From CAYRGQ01 sp964444885 (GTDB lineage: Bacteria > Bacteroidota > Bacteroidia > Sphingobacteriales > Sphingobacteriaceae): a stretch of 41,039 nucleotides of DNA. The stretch is from the NCBI GenBank assembly GCA_964444885.1, contig CAYUIZ010000015.1:1-41039 (forward strand), given 5' to 3'. The notes under the pieces are model-generated. The model was not told the origin of the DNA and ran no database searches. It worked only from the letters and a program-made list of their open reading frames with translations. The position numbers and the translations under genes were made by a program. Shown here piece by piece: positions 24,441 to 32,764 of this stretch (position 1 is the stretch's first letter; every line of letters starts with the position of its first letter).

Positions 24441-25139
24441 TTACAATCGACGTTCCATCCGTGCCAAATACTGGTCGTACTCATCCTCGTAGAGGATTTG
24501 TACCACCCAGCCCAGCTGCTGCCCGATGCGGATGAGCGTGTTCTGATCGATATACAGCCAGGAAAAGGGAGCACCTGGTTCGTTGTGGTATTCGTATTGA
24601 AACTGGATTTCGCCGTGGTAGGTTGCGGGTGTGGGAATATCCGAATCGCCGTACAGATACGCGATGTCCGAACTGTCAAAAAGCAACTGGCCGCCTTCAT
24701 TGAGCAGGCCTTCGCAGTGCTGGAGAAGCCCTGGCAAACCCGCTAAGCTCCCCGCTAGTCCAATGCCGTTCATCAGCAGGAGCAGGGTGTCGTACCGGTC
24801 GCTCGTATAGTCAAATATATCGGCATGGATAACGTCCGAAACGCCTCTTGCGCGCATGATGGCGCACGCCTGGGCCGAAATTTCCAGTGCGCTGGTTGCT
24901 ATACCCTGCGTTTGCAGATGGAGTGCGTGGCTGCCTACCCCGGCGCCGATGTCCAGCGTTTTTCCGTCGCAAAGCGCGAGGGCGATGTGCTCCAGTTCGG
25001 TAAAATCCTCCGGCGCGCGAAAAAACACGTCGACAGGCATTTCCTCAGGTGGGCCGTAGCTGTTGTGCAGGATCAGGGCCGTGTCGGTATTTCCCGCATG
25101 GTAGTCGGCCAAGGCTTGGCCAAATACATCCTTAATCAT
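24441..25139 (-). CDS. class I SAM-dependent methyltransferase
   Basis: A 232-residue soluble Rossmann-fold methyltransferase. Motif I is TLDIGAGVGSHALHLQ (61-76), followed by the acidic SALEIS strand end (83-88), then DVIHADIFDY and TLLLLMNGIGLAG, as in small-molecule methyltransferases. The N-terminal 50 residues (DVFGQALADYHAGN) are typical of a Bacteroidota subgroup. The substrate is unknown. Its start overlaps the pncB coding sequence by 8 bases, so the two are translationally coupled. This may point to a link with NAD metabolism (a nicotinate or nicotinamide-related acceptor), but that is only inference from position. Confidence 0.87.
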   Translation of the reverse strand: MIKDVFGQALADYHAGNTDTALILHNSYGPPEEMPVDVFFRAPEDFTELEHIALALCDGKTLDIGAGVGSHALHLQTQGIATSALEISAQACAIMRARGVSDVIHADIFDYTSDRYDTLLLLMNGIGLAGSLAGLPGLLQHCEGLLNEGGQLLFDSSDIAYLYGDSDIPTPATYHGEIQFQYEYHNEPGAPFSWLYIDQNTLIRIGQQLGWVVQILYEDEYDQYLARMERRL

Positions 25140-26307
25140 TGTCAGGGATCATAAGTAGCTCCTTGGCCAGCCGGATCGCGCGCCCGTCGCCGGTGTGCTT
25201 GCCGGGCTCGTCCGACAGCTTGACGACCGGAGTCCACTGGGCTTCTTCGGGATAGGCTTCGACCATTTTCAGCACGACGTTCATCGTGGGCAGGCCTACG
25301 TCGTTGGTGAAGTTGGTGCCGATGCCGAAGGAAAAACCGATGCGGCCCCGGCAGTGCTGGGCAATGCGGTTCACCTTATCGTAATTGAGGCCGTCGGAGA
25401 AAATAATCGTTTTTGACCGCGGATCGATCCCGTGGCGTTCGTAGTGCCGTATGGTTTCGTCCGCAAAATGCAGGGGGTCGCCACTGTCGTGCCGCACGCC
25501 GTCAAAAAGTTTTGTGAGTTTCTTGTCAAATTGGTCGAAAAACACCCTGCTGGTGTAGGTGTCGGATAGGGCGATGCCCAGATCGCCCCGATATACGTCA
25601 GACCAATGCTCGAGCCCCAGTAGGTTGGCCATCTTGAATCCGTATTTGGCGCCGTGGAACATAAACCATTCGTGGGCATGCGTTCCGATCGGCTTAGTCT
25701 GGTTGAGCATGGCGATATGCACGTTGCTGGTGCCGATGAAGCATCCCTCGCCGTGTTGCTTGAGTTGTTCCGCTACGAGGCGGTGCACCGCATAGGAGTG
25801 GCGTCGGCGTGTGCCGAATTCGGCGATGGTGACGCCCAATTCGCGGTAGCGCTCAATTTTCTTCCGGGCTATCACCGCTACTTCCGCATCGGGTACCCGC
25901 TGGGTGTTGGTCATGCGGTAGTACAGTTCGCATATGATAGACAGGATCGGTACTTCCCAGAGGATCGTACGGTACCACAGGCCATCGATGTCTACGCGCA
26001 GGTCCGTGCCATCCTGGTCGATATGCACTTCCTGCGGGTCAAAACGGTATCCTTGGAGGAAGTCGAAATAAGTGGGGTCAATATAAGGGCACGTCAGCGC
26101 AAAGAATTCCTTTTCCTTGTCGGTAAGCTGGATCTTGGCCATATCATCCACCGCTTGGCGCAGGGCATCGCCAAACCCCTCCGGAAAGGCGTGCCGGCCC
26201 CGGTTGATGAAGCTATAGCGGGCCTTTGCTTTCGGGAAAAGTTTGACCACGGCATGTTGCATGGTAAACTTGTAGAAATCGTTATCGAGTATTGAGTTGA
26301 GCATCAC
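25132..26307 (-). CDS. pncB: nicotinate phosphoribosyltransferase
   Basis: Converts nicotinate, PRPP and ATP to nicotinate mononucleotide in NAD salvage. The 391-residue protein has the family start NSILDNDFYKFTMQ, the GTRRRHSYAVHR block (165-176) and the IGTHAHEWFMFH block, whose conserved His (about 212) corresponds to the histidine phosphorylated during ATP coupling. The later FSDGLNYDKVNRI and GIGTNFTND match the PRPP-binding region. The length is normal. An adjacent ATG pair starts the gene (26307 or 26304). It lies between an SGNH hydrolase (54 bases upstream) and a methyltransferase (8-base overlap) in a minus-strand operon. Confidence 0.96.
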   Translation of the reverse strand: MMLNSILDNDFYKFTMQHAVVKLFPKAKARYSFINRGRHAFPEGFGDALRQAVDDMAKIQLTDKEKEFFALTCPYIDPTYFDFLQGYRFDPQEVHIDQDGTDLRVDIDGLWYRTILWEVPILSIICELYYRMTNTQRVPDAEVAVIARKKIERYRELGVTIAEFGTRRRHSYAVHRLVAEQLKQHGEGCFIGTSNVHIAMLNQTKPIGTHAHEWFMFHGAKYGFKMANLLGLEHWSDVYRGDLGIALSDTYTSRVFFDQFDKKLTKLFDGVRHDSGDPLHFADETIRHYERHGIDPRSKTIIFSDGLNYDKVNRIAQHCRGRIGFSFGIGTNFTNDVGLPTMNVVLKMVEAYPEEAQWTPVVKLSDEPGKHTGDGRAIRLAKELLMIPDND

Positions 26308-26361
26308 GGATCCAATGAGTAGACGGTTTTAGCCATTCAGCCGGCCTTCCCCAGTCGTCGT

Positions 26362-27117
26362 TTAGCGAATTACACTTGCCCAAGCTTCGGCCATCAACTG
26401 TGCGCCCGGCAGGGTTGTATGCACGCCATCGTTGGTCCAGTAGGTACGGTCAGCTTGGTTGGAAGCTTTGTCGAAGATCGCTTGGTATGGGATAAACGCC
26501 GCCTTGTATTCAGTGGCAATTTCCTTGGCAACGTTGCGATAACCGTCAAAGTCGGGGTACCAGTCGTCGGTCACCGCGCGGATGCCGTTTACGGCAAAGG
26601 GTTCACCGATGATCAGTTTGAGTTTAGGCAGCCGGGCCAAGGTGTTGTCCAAAAGCTTGCGGTAGTCATCGGCGTAGGTCTGCAGCGTGCCTGCGTAGCC
26701 GCCATTTTTCGTGTGCCAATAATCGTTGACGCCAATGAGAATGCTTAGCACGTTGGGCTGTAGCTGCAGGCAGTCCTGCTCCCAGCGCTCCGCCAGTTGG
26801 TGTACTTTATTGCCGCTGATGCCCCGGTTGAGGAACTGCAGCTCCAGTTGTGGCAATTGGCGGAGCAAATGCGCGCTGGCCAGCATCGCGTAGCCCTTGC
26901 CGAGCGCGTCTATGTTGTTGGGTGCGGTGGATTCTTTGTTGCGCCCGTTATCCGTGATGGAGTCACCTTGGAACAAAATGATATCGCCACGTTCTACGCG
27001 TACGGTGTTCTTATCCGAGTCCGTAGCATGGCCGGCATGCACCAGTTGCGGTACCCAACTCAGCAGGCTGGCCCCGACTAGGCTCTGCCCGATAAATTTC
27101 CTTCTGTTAATTTCCAT
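26362..27117 (-). CDS. SGNH/GDSL-family hydrolase, probably Tat-exported
   Basis: A 251-residue esterase/acetylhydrolase-type protein. Its N-terminus MEINRRKFIGQSLVGASLL has the RRKF twin-arginine signal, suggesting folded export to the periplasm. The SGNH blocks are visible: FQGDSITDNGR (Ser), the Gly block in NRGISGNKV, GVNDYW (Asn) and NDGVHTTLPG with the catalytic Asp and His. It probably removes acyl or acetyl groups from a sugar or lipid. I chose the ATG at 27117. The frame extends to 27216, but an exact promoter box lies at 27139-27146, inside that extension. Confidence 0.9.
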   Translation of the reverse strand: MEINRRKFIGQSLVGASLLSWVPQLVHAGHATDSDKNTVRVERGDIILFQGDSITDNGRNKESTAPNNIDALGKGYAMLASAHLLRQLPQLELQFLNRGISGNKVHQLAERWEQDCLQLQPNVLSILIGVNDYWHTKNGGYAGTLQTYADDYRKLLDNTLARLPKLKLIIGEPFAVNGIRAVTDDWYPDFDGYRNVAKEIATEYKAAFIPYQAIFDKASNQADRTYWTNDGVHTTLPGAQLMAEAWASVIR

Positions 27118-27138
27118 GTCAATGGGTTGGTGTAATGC

Positions 27139-27146
27139 CAAAGTTA
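27139..27146 (-). promoter_or_regulatory. -7 promoter element of SGNH-pncB-methyltransferase operon
   Basis: Minus-strand TAACTTTG, an exact TAnnTTTG, 21 bases before the ATG at 27117. The -33 box is not clear. This supports the shorter start for the hydrolase. Confidence 0.55.
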
Positions 27147-27210
27147 AAAATTCCCGCATGTATTTGCTCGAAGTAGATGGAATAATGTGTGAATTAGCGG
27201 GGGGTTCAAA

Positions 27211-27235
27211 AGACAAAGGAGGCTAAATTGCCTCC
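27211..27235 (-). terminator. probable terminator of the Tyr/Trp-rich protein gene
   Basis: Perfect 6-base-pair stem GGAGGC / GCCTCC (27218-27223 and 27230-27235, loop TAAATT), followed on the minus strand by U-rich UUUGUCUUUUG. It lies 53 bases past the stop codon at 27289. Confidence 0.5.
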
Positions 27236-27288
27236 TCTGCCCATTGTTTCACGAAAATTAACACACTATATGTTCTCTTTATACCTTC

Positions 27289-28665
27289 CTAGTTCCGGCT
27301 GCCGCGGGAAGAAGTAGCTTGGTTATTTCTTGACGAAGTCCGGCTTGAAGACGACGTGGCAGACGACGAGCCGCTTCTCGAGCTGGCGGGAGTAACACTC
27401 CGGCTGGTTTGGCTCGACGAGCGCTGGCTGCTCACGCGCGATGATGCGCCGTTCGTTTGCTGGCTCCGCGCTGGCGTACTCGATACGTTTCTCGTCGACG
27501 TGGTTCTTGTAGCGGATGCCGCACGTGTTGTATTGTTGTTGGTGGCCCGCGGTGTAGCCGTTGTATTGCGGTTTGTATTGGCATTGCTACGGCTTGTCGC
27601 CGCCCGGCTGTTCGTGCTGGGGGTTACCGCCCGGCTGTTTGTGCTCGGGGTGACTGCGCGGTTGTTCGTGCTCGTGGCGCGTGTGCCGGTGCTTCGGCTA
27701 TTTTGCGTTGGCCGGACCGCATTGTTGTTGTCGGTGCTTCGCGCCGTACTCCGCGTGTTAGTCGCCGTTCCCCTAGCGTTGGGGGTTGTCGACGGCGTGG
27801 TTGCACGCGCATTGGTGTTGGTACGGCTAGTCGTCGCATTAGCGCGGTCTTGCGTGTTGGCGGTACGCGCTGTTGCCGAGCGGACATTAGACGCCTCGGT
27901 CACACGTGCCGGACGGGCCGCATTGCGGGTAGATTGGTTGACCTCAGGACGGTACATGTTTACCGTGCGGTCATTGACCGTAGCTCTGCCCGGACGCGAC
28001 GAACTTGCAATCTGCCTCACCGCCACCCGGTTGTTGGTCACGCGTTGGATTTCGCTATGCTTCGGTCCGCTCACGTACGTACGGTTGTTATACACATACG
28101 TGTTATTGATGATCGTGGTGCGGTTGTAAATATTTACCCGATTGCGTGAATGCGCGTAGTATCGGTACATGTGGCGATCCATCATATGGCGTTGCGGCAG
28201 GAATACCCAGTGGTGGTGCGGTATGCCGATGTTGACATGGATGGACATGCGCGGGCCCAAGGGAGCCCAGCCGTAGTATCCGCCGCCACTTCGCCAGCTC
28301 ACCCAGGCGGGGCCCCACTCGTATCCGGGTACCCATGCCCAGCCGTAGTAGTTGTTATACACCCAACGCCCGTAGTGAAACGGTGCCCAGCCCCAGTCGT
28401 AGTTGGAGACCCACGTGTTGCCGTAGTTGGTCATCGCCCAATATCCATTGGTCATATAAGGCTGGAATCCGGGGCCTGCATTGGGCACCCAGACGTATCC
28501 GTGCTCGTAATCATTGACCCAGTCGCCGTAGGGAGACAGTTCATCATAGAATAACTGAAACGAAACGCTCATGCCGGGTTGTGCTTTGGCAGCGTTAAGG
28601 CCAGTAAACACCAGTAATGAAAGGGTGGTGAGTAGAAGTATTCCGGTATTTTTTAACGTTTTCAT
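27289..28665 (-). CDS. exported Tyr/Trp-rich protein with basic low-complexity tail (probable DUF6600 type)
   Basis: A 458-residue protein of unknown function. A signal peptide (1-28, ends AKA) is followed by FQLFYDELSPYGDWVNDYEHGYVWVP and a domain of repeated Gly/Trp/Tyr motifs (about 40-140: NGYWAMTNYGNTW, NYDWGWAPFHYGRW, YGWAWVPGYEWGPAW, YYGWAPLGP), a His/Tyr/Asn-rich linker, and a tail of about 260 residues made almost wholly of Ser, Thr, Asn, Arg and Ala. The N-terminal part resembles proteins labelled DUF6600 in this phylum. The strongly basic tail could bind nucleic acid or acidic surface polymer; this is a guess. I start at ATG 28665, the start of the signal peptide, not at 28725. Single gene with its own terminator. 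Confidence 0.82.
   Translation of the reverse strand: MKTLKNTGILLLTTLSLLVFTGLNAAKAQPGMSVSFQLFYDELSPYGDWVNDYEHGYVWVPNAGPGFQPYMTNGYWAMTNYGNTWVSNYDWGWAPFHYGRWVYNNYYGWAWVPGYEWGPAWVSWRSGGGYYGWAPLGPRMSIHVNIGIPHHHWVFLPQRHMMDRHMYRYYAHSRNRVNIYNRTTIINNTYVYNNRTYVSGPKHSEIQRVTNNRVAVRQIASSSRPGRATVNDRTVNMYRPEVNQSTRNAARPARVTEASNVRSATARTANTQDRANATTSRTNTNARATTPSTTPNARGTATNTRSTARSTDNNNAVRPTQNSRSTGTRATSTNNRAVTPSTNSRAVTPSTNSRAATSRSNANTNRNTTATPRATNNNTTRAASATRTTSTRNVSSTPARSQQTNGASSRVSSQRSSSQTSRSVTPASSRSGSSSATSSSSRTSSRNNQATSSRGSRN
27602..27682. repeat. 27-base tandem repeat inside the low-complexity tail
   Basis: Three diverged 27-base units (27602-27628, 27629-27655, 27656-27682) encode (on the minus strand) a 9-residue unit close to AVTPSTNSR. 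The copies differ mostly at silent or conservative positions. Confidence 0.75.
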
Positions 28666-29007
28666 GGCTTTCGATTTTTGTGTGAATCCTTTGTTAATTC
28701 TCCTGTGAACGACTGTTGGTGTCAAATTTTATGGGGTTTGATCAATTATTTTCATTCACGTTCTGTTGTTTTTATACATGTTGTTACGATGTTCATTTGT
28801 AGATAAGACGGAATCCCTCGGGCATGGTTTAATAACAACAAGCCTTGGCAACGGAAAAGTTACGCCTGGCGTGCCGTTTGTAGGGCTATTGCTGTGCGGT
28901 CGGCGCGCTGAGTGGGGGCTGAACGCCTCAATACGGCCATAACGCGCAATTTTGTAGTTATTTAAGGATTAGGGTCGTGCGCATTGGATAAGCTTAATAA
29001 AAATACC
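28666..29007. other. non-coding gap upstream of the lipid transport operon
   Basis: About 340 bases between divergent genes. I see no gene or known RNA. The left part (28700-28800) is AT-rich and should hold the promoter of the Tyr/Trp-rich protein, but no exact TAnnTTTG was found there. Confidence 0.4.
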
Positions 29008-29015
29008 TAATTTTG
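28983..29015 (+). promoter_or_regulatory. promoter of mlaE-mlaF-mlaD operon
   Basis: ATTG (3 of 4 for TTTG) at 28983-28986 and an exact -7 box TAATTTTG at 29008-29015, spacer 21. The transcript would begin near 29021, so the coding sequence must start after that. Confidence 0.6.
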
Positions 29016-29096
29016 CGCCGTTATTTCGGCCGCCGGCTGAAGGTGCCGTGGGGAGGCCGGCACGTATGCTTATATTGCGTATTTGAAGAGAATTCC

Positions 29097-29852
29097 TTGA
29101 AGAAAGTTAGCCGCATATTTTTAGAATTAGCCAACATTCACCGGTTTGTGATGCGGCTGTATGGCGAAGTCTTTAAGCCGCCCTATGAGTTTAGGGAGAT
29201 GGTCAGGCAGTGCTACGAGATCGGTTGGAAGTCTTTACCCCTTATTTCGCTCACCGGCTTTATCACCGGCTTTGTTTTTACCAACCAATCGCGCCCGTCG
29301 CTGGCCGAGTTTGGCGCGACGTCCTGGTTGCCGGCGCTGATCTCCATTGCCATGATCCGAGCACTGGCACCGTTGGTTACGGCGTTAATCGCATCGGGCA
29401 AAGTGGGTTCGCAAATCGGCGCCGAACTCGGCTCGATGAACGTCACGGAGCAGATAGACGCGATGGAGGTATCGGGCAGCAACCCGTTTAAGTTTCTGGT
29501 GGTCACCCGCGTCGTTGCTACGACTATTTCTATACCCATCCTGTCCTTCTACACCGCGGCCGTGGGCCTTTTAGGCGCGTTTCTGAGCGTGAGCCAGCAT
29601 GAAAGTACGAGCTTTCGGATATTTTTCATTCAAGTGTTTGAAGCGGTGAGCTTCATCGATATTTTTTCCTTGGTGCTCAAGGCCGTGGTTTTTGGCTTTA
29701 CGATCGGCGTAGTGGGCTGTTACCAAGGCTACCATTCGTCGAAAGGAACCGAAGGGGTGGGCAAGGCGGCCAACTGGGCTGTTGTCATGTCCATGTTCCT
29801 GATTTTTGTGGAAGAGTTATTGATTGTACAACTTATCCAAGCCTTTAGATAA
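29097..29852 (+). CDS. mlaE: MlaE-family lipid ABC transporter permease
   Basis: The 251-residue inner-membrane permease of an Mce-type transporter that moves phospholipids between inner and outer membrane. It has about five membrane segments and the family core SLPLISLTGFITGFVFT ... FGATSWLPALISI ... GKVGSQIGAELGSM ... TEQIDAMEVSGSNP. The open frame reaches back to 29013, but the promoter lies across that point. I prefer the TTG start at 29097 (L/M-KKVSRIFLELANIHRF), which gives the usual N-terminus for this family; the first ATG in frame (29151) would cut it short. The ATPase gene follows after 9 bases and the substrate-binding MCE gene after that. Confidence 0.87.
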   Translation: MKKVSRIFLELANIHRFVMRLYGEVFKPPYEFREMVRQCYEIGWKSLPLISLTGFITGFVFTNQSRPSLAEFGATSWLPALISIAMIRALAPLVTALIASGKVGSQIGAELGSMNVTEQIDAMEVSGSNPFKFLVVTRVVATTISIPILSFYTAAVGLLGAFLSVSQHESTSFRIFFIQVFEAVSFIDIFSLVLKAVVFGFTIGVVGCYQGYHSSKGTEGVGKAANWAVVMSMFLIFVEELLIVQLIQAFR

Positions 29853-29861
29853 AGCGAGGCC

Positions 29862-30635
29862 ATGAAAAAGCCGACAGCAAACATCGACTATACTACGCGC
29901 GTGATTTCCATCCGCGGCGTCAGCAAATCCTTTGGCGATCTGCACGTACTGCGCGGCGTGGATTTGGACCTGTATAAAGGGGAGAATCTCGTGGTGCTCG
30001 GCCGGTCCGGGACGGGCAAGTCCGTTTTGATTAAGGTGATATCCGGGCTGCTCAAGCAGGATGCCGGCACCGTGGACGTGTTGGGACACGAAGTCGCCAA
30101 ACTTAAAGCACGCGAGCTGCAGCAATTGCGTTTGCGCATCGGCTTTTCCTTCCAAAACAGCGCGCTGTACGATAGCATGACCGTTAAGGAAAACCTCGAA
30201 TTTCCCCTCGTGCGCAATAAGCGCAACCTTTCTAGGCGGGAAATCGACGAGCAGGTGGAATCTGTGCTGGATGCGGTAGGTTTGCTGCCTGCTTTGCGAC
30301 AAATGCCGTCCGAACTTTCGGGTGGGCAGCGCAAGCGAATCGGCATTGCCCGCACGCTGATTCTGAAACCCGACATTATGCTGTACGATGAGCCGACGGC
30401 AGGGCTGGATCCCATTACCTGCATCGAGATCAATAACCTGATCAACGAAGTGCAGGAGCGCTACCATACGTCGGCTATCGTGATTACGCACGATTTGTCA
30501 TGTGCCAAAACGGTAGGCGACCGGATCGTGATGCTGCTCGACGGAACGTTTGAGCGCGAAGGGTCCTTTGACGAGATTTTTGATACGAACGATGAAAGGG
30601 TGAAGCCTTTTTACGATTATAATTTTATTACATAG
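29862..30635 (+). CDS. mlaF: MlaF-family lipid ABC transporter ATPase
   Basis: A 257-residue cytoplasmic ATPase subunit that energises the MlaE permease. Walker A is GRSGTGKSV (47-55), the Q-loop is near FSFQNSALYDSMTV, the ABC signature is ELSGGQRKRIGIARTL (151-166), Walker B is DIMLYDEP (171-178), and the switch His is in VITHD. The GRSGTGKSV form and the QNSALYDSMTVKEN stretch are specific to the Mla/Mce ATPases. Spacing is 9 bases from mlaE and 8 to mlaD. Confidence 0.94.
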   Translation: MKKPTANIDYTTRVISIRGVSKSFGDLHVLRGVDLDLYKGENLVVLGRSGTGKSVLIKVISGLLKQDAGTVDVLGHEVAKLKARELQQLRLRIGFSFQNSALYDSMTVKENLEFPLVRNKRNLSRREIDEQVESVLDAVGLLPALRQMPSELSGGQRKRIGIARTLILKPDIMLYDEPTAGLDPITCIEINNLINEVQERYHTSAIVITHDLSCAKTVGDRIVMLLDGTFEREGSFDEIFDTNDERVKPFYDYNFIT

Positions 30636-30643
30636 AGCAAGTT

Positions 30644-31624
30644 ATGAGTGCACAGGAAAACAAACGCTCGATGATTGTCGGAATCTTCGTTTTAGTGGGG
30701 ATCGTGATATTAGTGGCCGGCATCATCACCTTGGGCGGACAGCAAAACCGCTTCGCCCGGACGGTAACCGTCAGCACAATATTCCCTGACGTGGGCGGTT
30801 TGAAGGCAGGTAATAATGTGTGGTTTTCAGGCGTCAAGATCGGGACGGTAAAGGGCATCAACTTCGTCAACGTGCAAGAAGTCGAAGTGACGTTAGCGAT
30901 TGAAGAGAAATCCAAGGAGTTTGTACGCCAGGATGCGTTAGCTATCCTGAGTTCGGAAGGGTTTATCGGCAACCGGCTGGTCGTCATTGAGGGAGGAAGC
31001 CCGTCGGCGCCGTCTATTTCCGAAGGGGATCGCCTGCAGGCCGGGCAAGCGTCGGATACGGACGCGATTATGGCAACCCTGCAAACCAACAACCAAAACT
31101 TAGTTGGCATCACCGAGAACTTTCAAATCCTTACCGATCAGCTGGTCAAGGGCGAAGGAACGATTGGGGCCCTGCTGAACGAACGGGAACTTTTTGACGA
31201 AATCAAGCAGCTCGTTGCCAACCTTAATCAAACAGTCGCCAATACGTCCAAGGCTTCGGACGACCTCGTCAAGATGACCGCACAATTGAATAAAGAGGGT
31301 ACGTTAGTGAATGACCTGCTGACAGATACGGTTGTTTACGGCAACTTGCAAACCGCCGTGGCCCAGTTGCAGGGCATCACCCAAACAGCCACAGCACTCA
31401 CTACCAACTTGAACGAAGCGACGGCGAAGCTTAATGACAACGACAATGCCGTCGGGCTGCTGCTGAACGATGCGGAGATGGCGGAACAGATCCGGCGCAC
31501 CATGCTAAACCTTGAGCAAAGCACGGAAAAGCTCGACCAGAACATGGAAGCATTGCAGCATAACTTCCTGCTTCGGGGCTTTTTCAGGAAGCAAGCACGC
31601 GAGGAAGCGCGCGCCAACGATTAG
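30644..31624 (+). CDS. mlaD: MlaD-family MCE-domain lipid-binding protein
   Basis: A 326-residue inner-membrane-anchored periplasmic protein. One N-terminal helix (about 10-28, MIVGIFVLVGIVILVAGII), an MCE domain (about 36-115, with IFPDVGGLKAGNNVWFSGVKIGTV), then a long helical coiled-coil tail rich in Asn, Thr and Leu (about 150-310), where TTNLNEATAKLNDNDNAVGLLLND recurs in style. MCE domains form hexameric rings that shuttle lipids. The long helical tail is usual in this phylum, where it may form a tube across the periplasm. No mlaC or mlaB gene is next to it, and none of the other Mla partners is in the window. Confidence 0.92.
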   Translation: MSAQENKRSMIVGIFVLVGIVILVAGIITLGGQQNRFARTVTVSTIFPDVGGLKAGNNVWFSGVKIGTVKGINFVNVQEVEVTLAIEEKSKEFVRQDALAILSSEGFIGNRLVVIEGGSPSAPSISEGDRLQAGQASDTDAIMATLQTNNQNLVGITENFQILTDQLVKGEGTIGALLNERELFDEIKQLVANLNQTVANTSKASDDLVKMTAQLNKEGTLVNDLLTDTVVYGNLQTAVAQLQGITQTATALTTNLNEATAKLNDNDNAVGLLLNDAEMAEQIRRTMLNLEQSTEKLDQNMEALQHNFLLRGFFRKQAREEARAND

Positions 31625-31659
31625 CGAAGCCTACGCGTTTTCGTACCCACGAATGATAT

Positions 31660-31706
31660 CGCCCGCCCCGTCTACGATGTAGATGAGGCGGGCGTTCCTG
31701 TTTTGC
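31660..31706 (+). terminator. terminator of the mlaEFD operon
   Basis: Strong hairpin: outer stem CGCCCGCC / GGCGGGCG (31660-31667, 31687-31694) and inner stem GTCTAC / GTAGAT (31670-31675, 31679-31684), followed by the moderately U-rich UUCCUGUUUUG. Confidence 0.65.
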
Positions 31707-31735
31707 CATTCGGCTGATTTATCCCCGGTTGTCGT

Positions 31736-31766
31736 TTTGCAAAGGCAGCCAAAAACCCTATCTTTA
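31736..31766 (+). promoter_or_regulatory. prpBCD promoter
   Basis: TTTG at 31736-31739 and TATCTTTA (one mismatch from TAnnTTTG) at 31759-31766, spacer 19. The distance from the -7 box to the prpB ATG is 30 bases, leaving a leader of roughly 25 bases. Confidence 0.6.
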
Positions 31767-31796
31767 TCCGAATACACACGGATAACCATCACGTAT

Positions 31797-32681
31797 ATGA
31801 GTAATGCCACGCCATCGGCTGGCGCCCGGTTTCGGGCGACCATGCAAGCCGAAAATCCTTTGCAAATCGTCGGCACGACCAATGCAAATCATGCCTTGCT
31901 TGCTGAGCAGGCGGGGTTTAAGGCGATTTACCTATCCGGTGGGGGCGTGGCGGCCGGATCGCTCGGTATCCCTGACTTAGGAATCACCAACTTGCACGAC
32001 GTGCTGGTCGACGTGGAACGGATTACCAACGTCTGCGACACGCCTTTGCTGGTCGATGTGGATACAGGGTTCGGGCCTTCATCATTCAATGTCGCCCGTA
32101 CCGTCAAATCCTTGGTCAAAGCCGGAGCCGCTGCCTTGCACATCGAAGATCAGGTAGGCGCCAAGCGATGCGGCCATCGGCCCAACAAAGAATTGGTGCC
32201 GGGTCAGGAAATGGCTGACCGCATTAAGGCTGCGGTCGATGCACGGACGGACCCGGATTTCCTGATTGGAGCGCGCACGGACGCCCTCGGCACTGAAGGA
32301 ATTGGCAGGGCTTTGGAACGCGCCACGGCCTACGCGGAAGCCGGCGCCGACTTTATTTTTGCGGAAGCCGTGGGGGACATTAGCCAATACCGGCTTTTTG
32401 TGGAGGCGACCGGGCTTCCCGTGCTCGCGAACATCACGGAGTTCGGGCAGACACCGCTGTGGACGGTCGATGAGCTGGCTCAGGCAGGGGTAGAACTGGT
32501 ATTGTATCCGTTATCCGCCTTCCGGGCGGCAAACGAGGCGGCACGCAAGGTATTTGAGCACCTGCGCAGCGACGGCACGCAAAAGGCCGTGCTGGACACC
32601 ATGCAAACGCGCGAAGCGCTCTACCAGAGTATTGGCTATTATGACTACGAGCGTAAGATCGACACCTTGTTCGGCAAGTAA
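31797..32681 (+). CDS. prpB: methylisocitrate lyase
   Basis: Last enzyme of the 2-methylcitrate cycle: splits 2-methylisocitrate into pyruvate and succinate. The 294-residue protein belongs to the isocitrate lyase/PEP mutase superfamily. It has the signature KRCGH (123-127, catalytic Cys), YLSGGGVAAGSLGIPDLG, DVDTGFG (metal site), and GARTDALG. The KRCGH loop and length separate it from the longer isocitrate lyase. I chose the ATG at 31797, just after the promoter; the open frame begins earlier at 31683 but without family sequence. prpC follows after 83 bases. Confidence 0.94.
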   Translation: MSNATPSAGARFRATMQAENPLQIVGTTNANHALLAEQAGFKAIYLSGGGVAAGSLGIPDLGITNLHDVLVDVERITNVCDTPLLVDVDTGFGPSSFNVARTVKSLVKAGAAALHIEDQVGAKRCGHRPNKELVPGQEMADRIKAAVDARTDPDFLIGARTDALGTEGIGRALERATAYAEAGADFIFAEAVGDISQYRLFVEATGLPVLANITEFGQTPLWTVDELAQAGVELVLYPLSAFRAANEAARKVFEHLRSDGTQKAVLDTMQTREALYQSIGYYDYERKIDTLFGK

Positions 32682-32764
32682 TAGGCCTCCGGAGCGGGTG
32701 CTATCACGTCCTGGCATCCGCAGCTTGTGGCAACGGCGTAACACGAACACGATTAAAACCAACT

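Noticed and set aside
27356..28149. Long plus-strand frames opposite the Tyr/Trp-rich protein
   Set aside because: Their Val/Leu/Arg repeats are the complement of the Ser/Thr/Asn/Arg repeat codons, and there is no start context.
31631..31882. Minus-strand open frame of 83 codons downstream of mlaD
   Set aside because: It spans the mlaD terminator hairpin and the prpB promoter and overlaps the prpB start; no family-like sequence.
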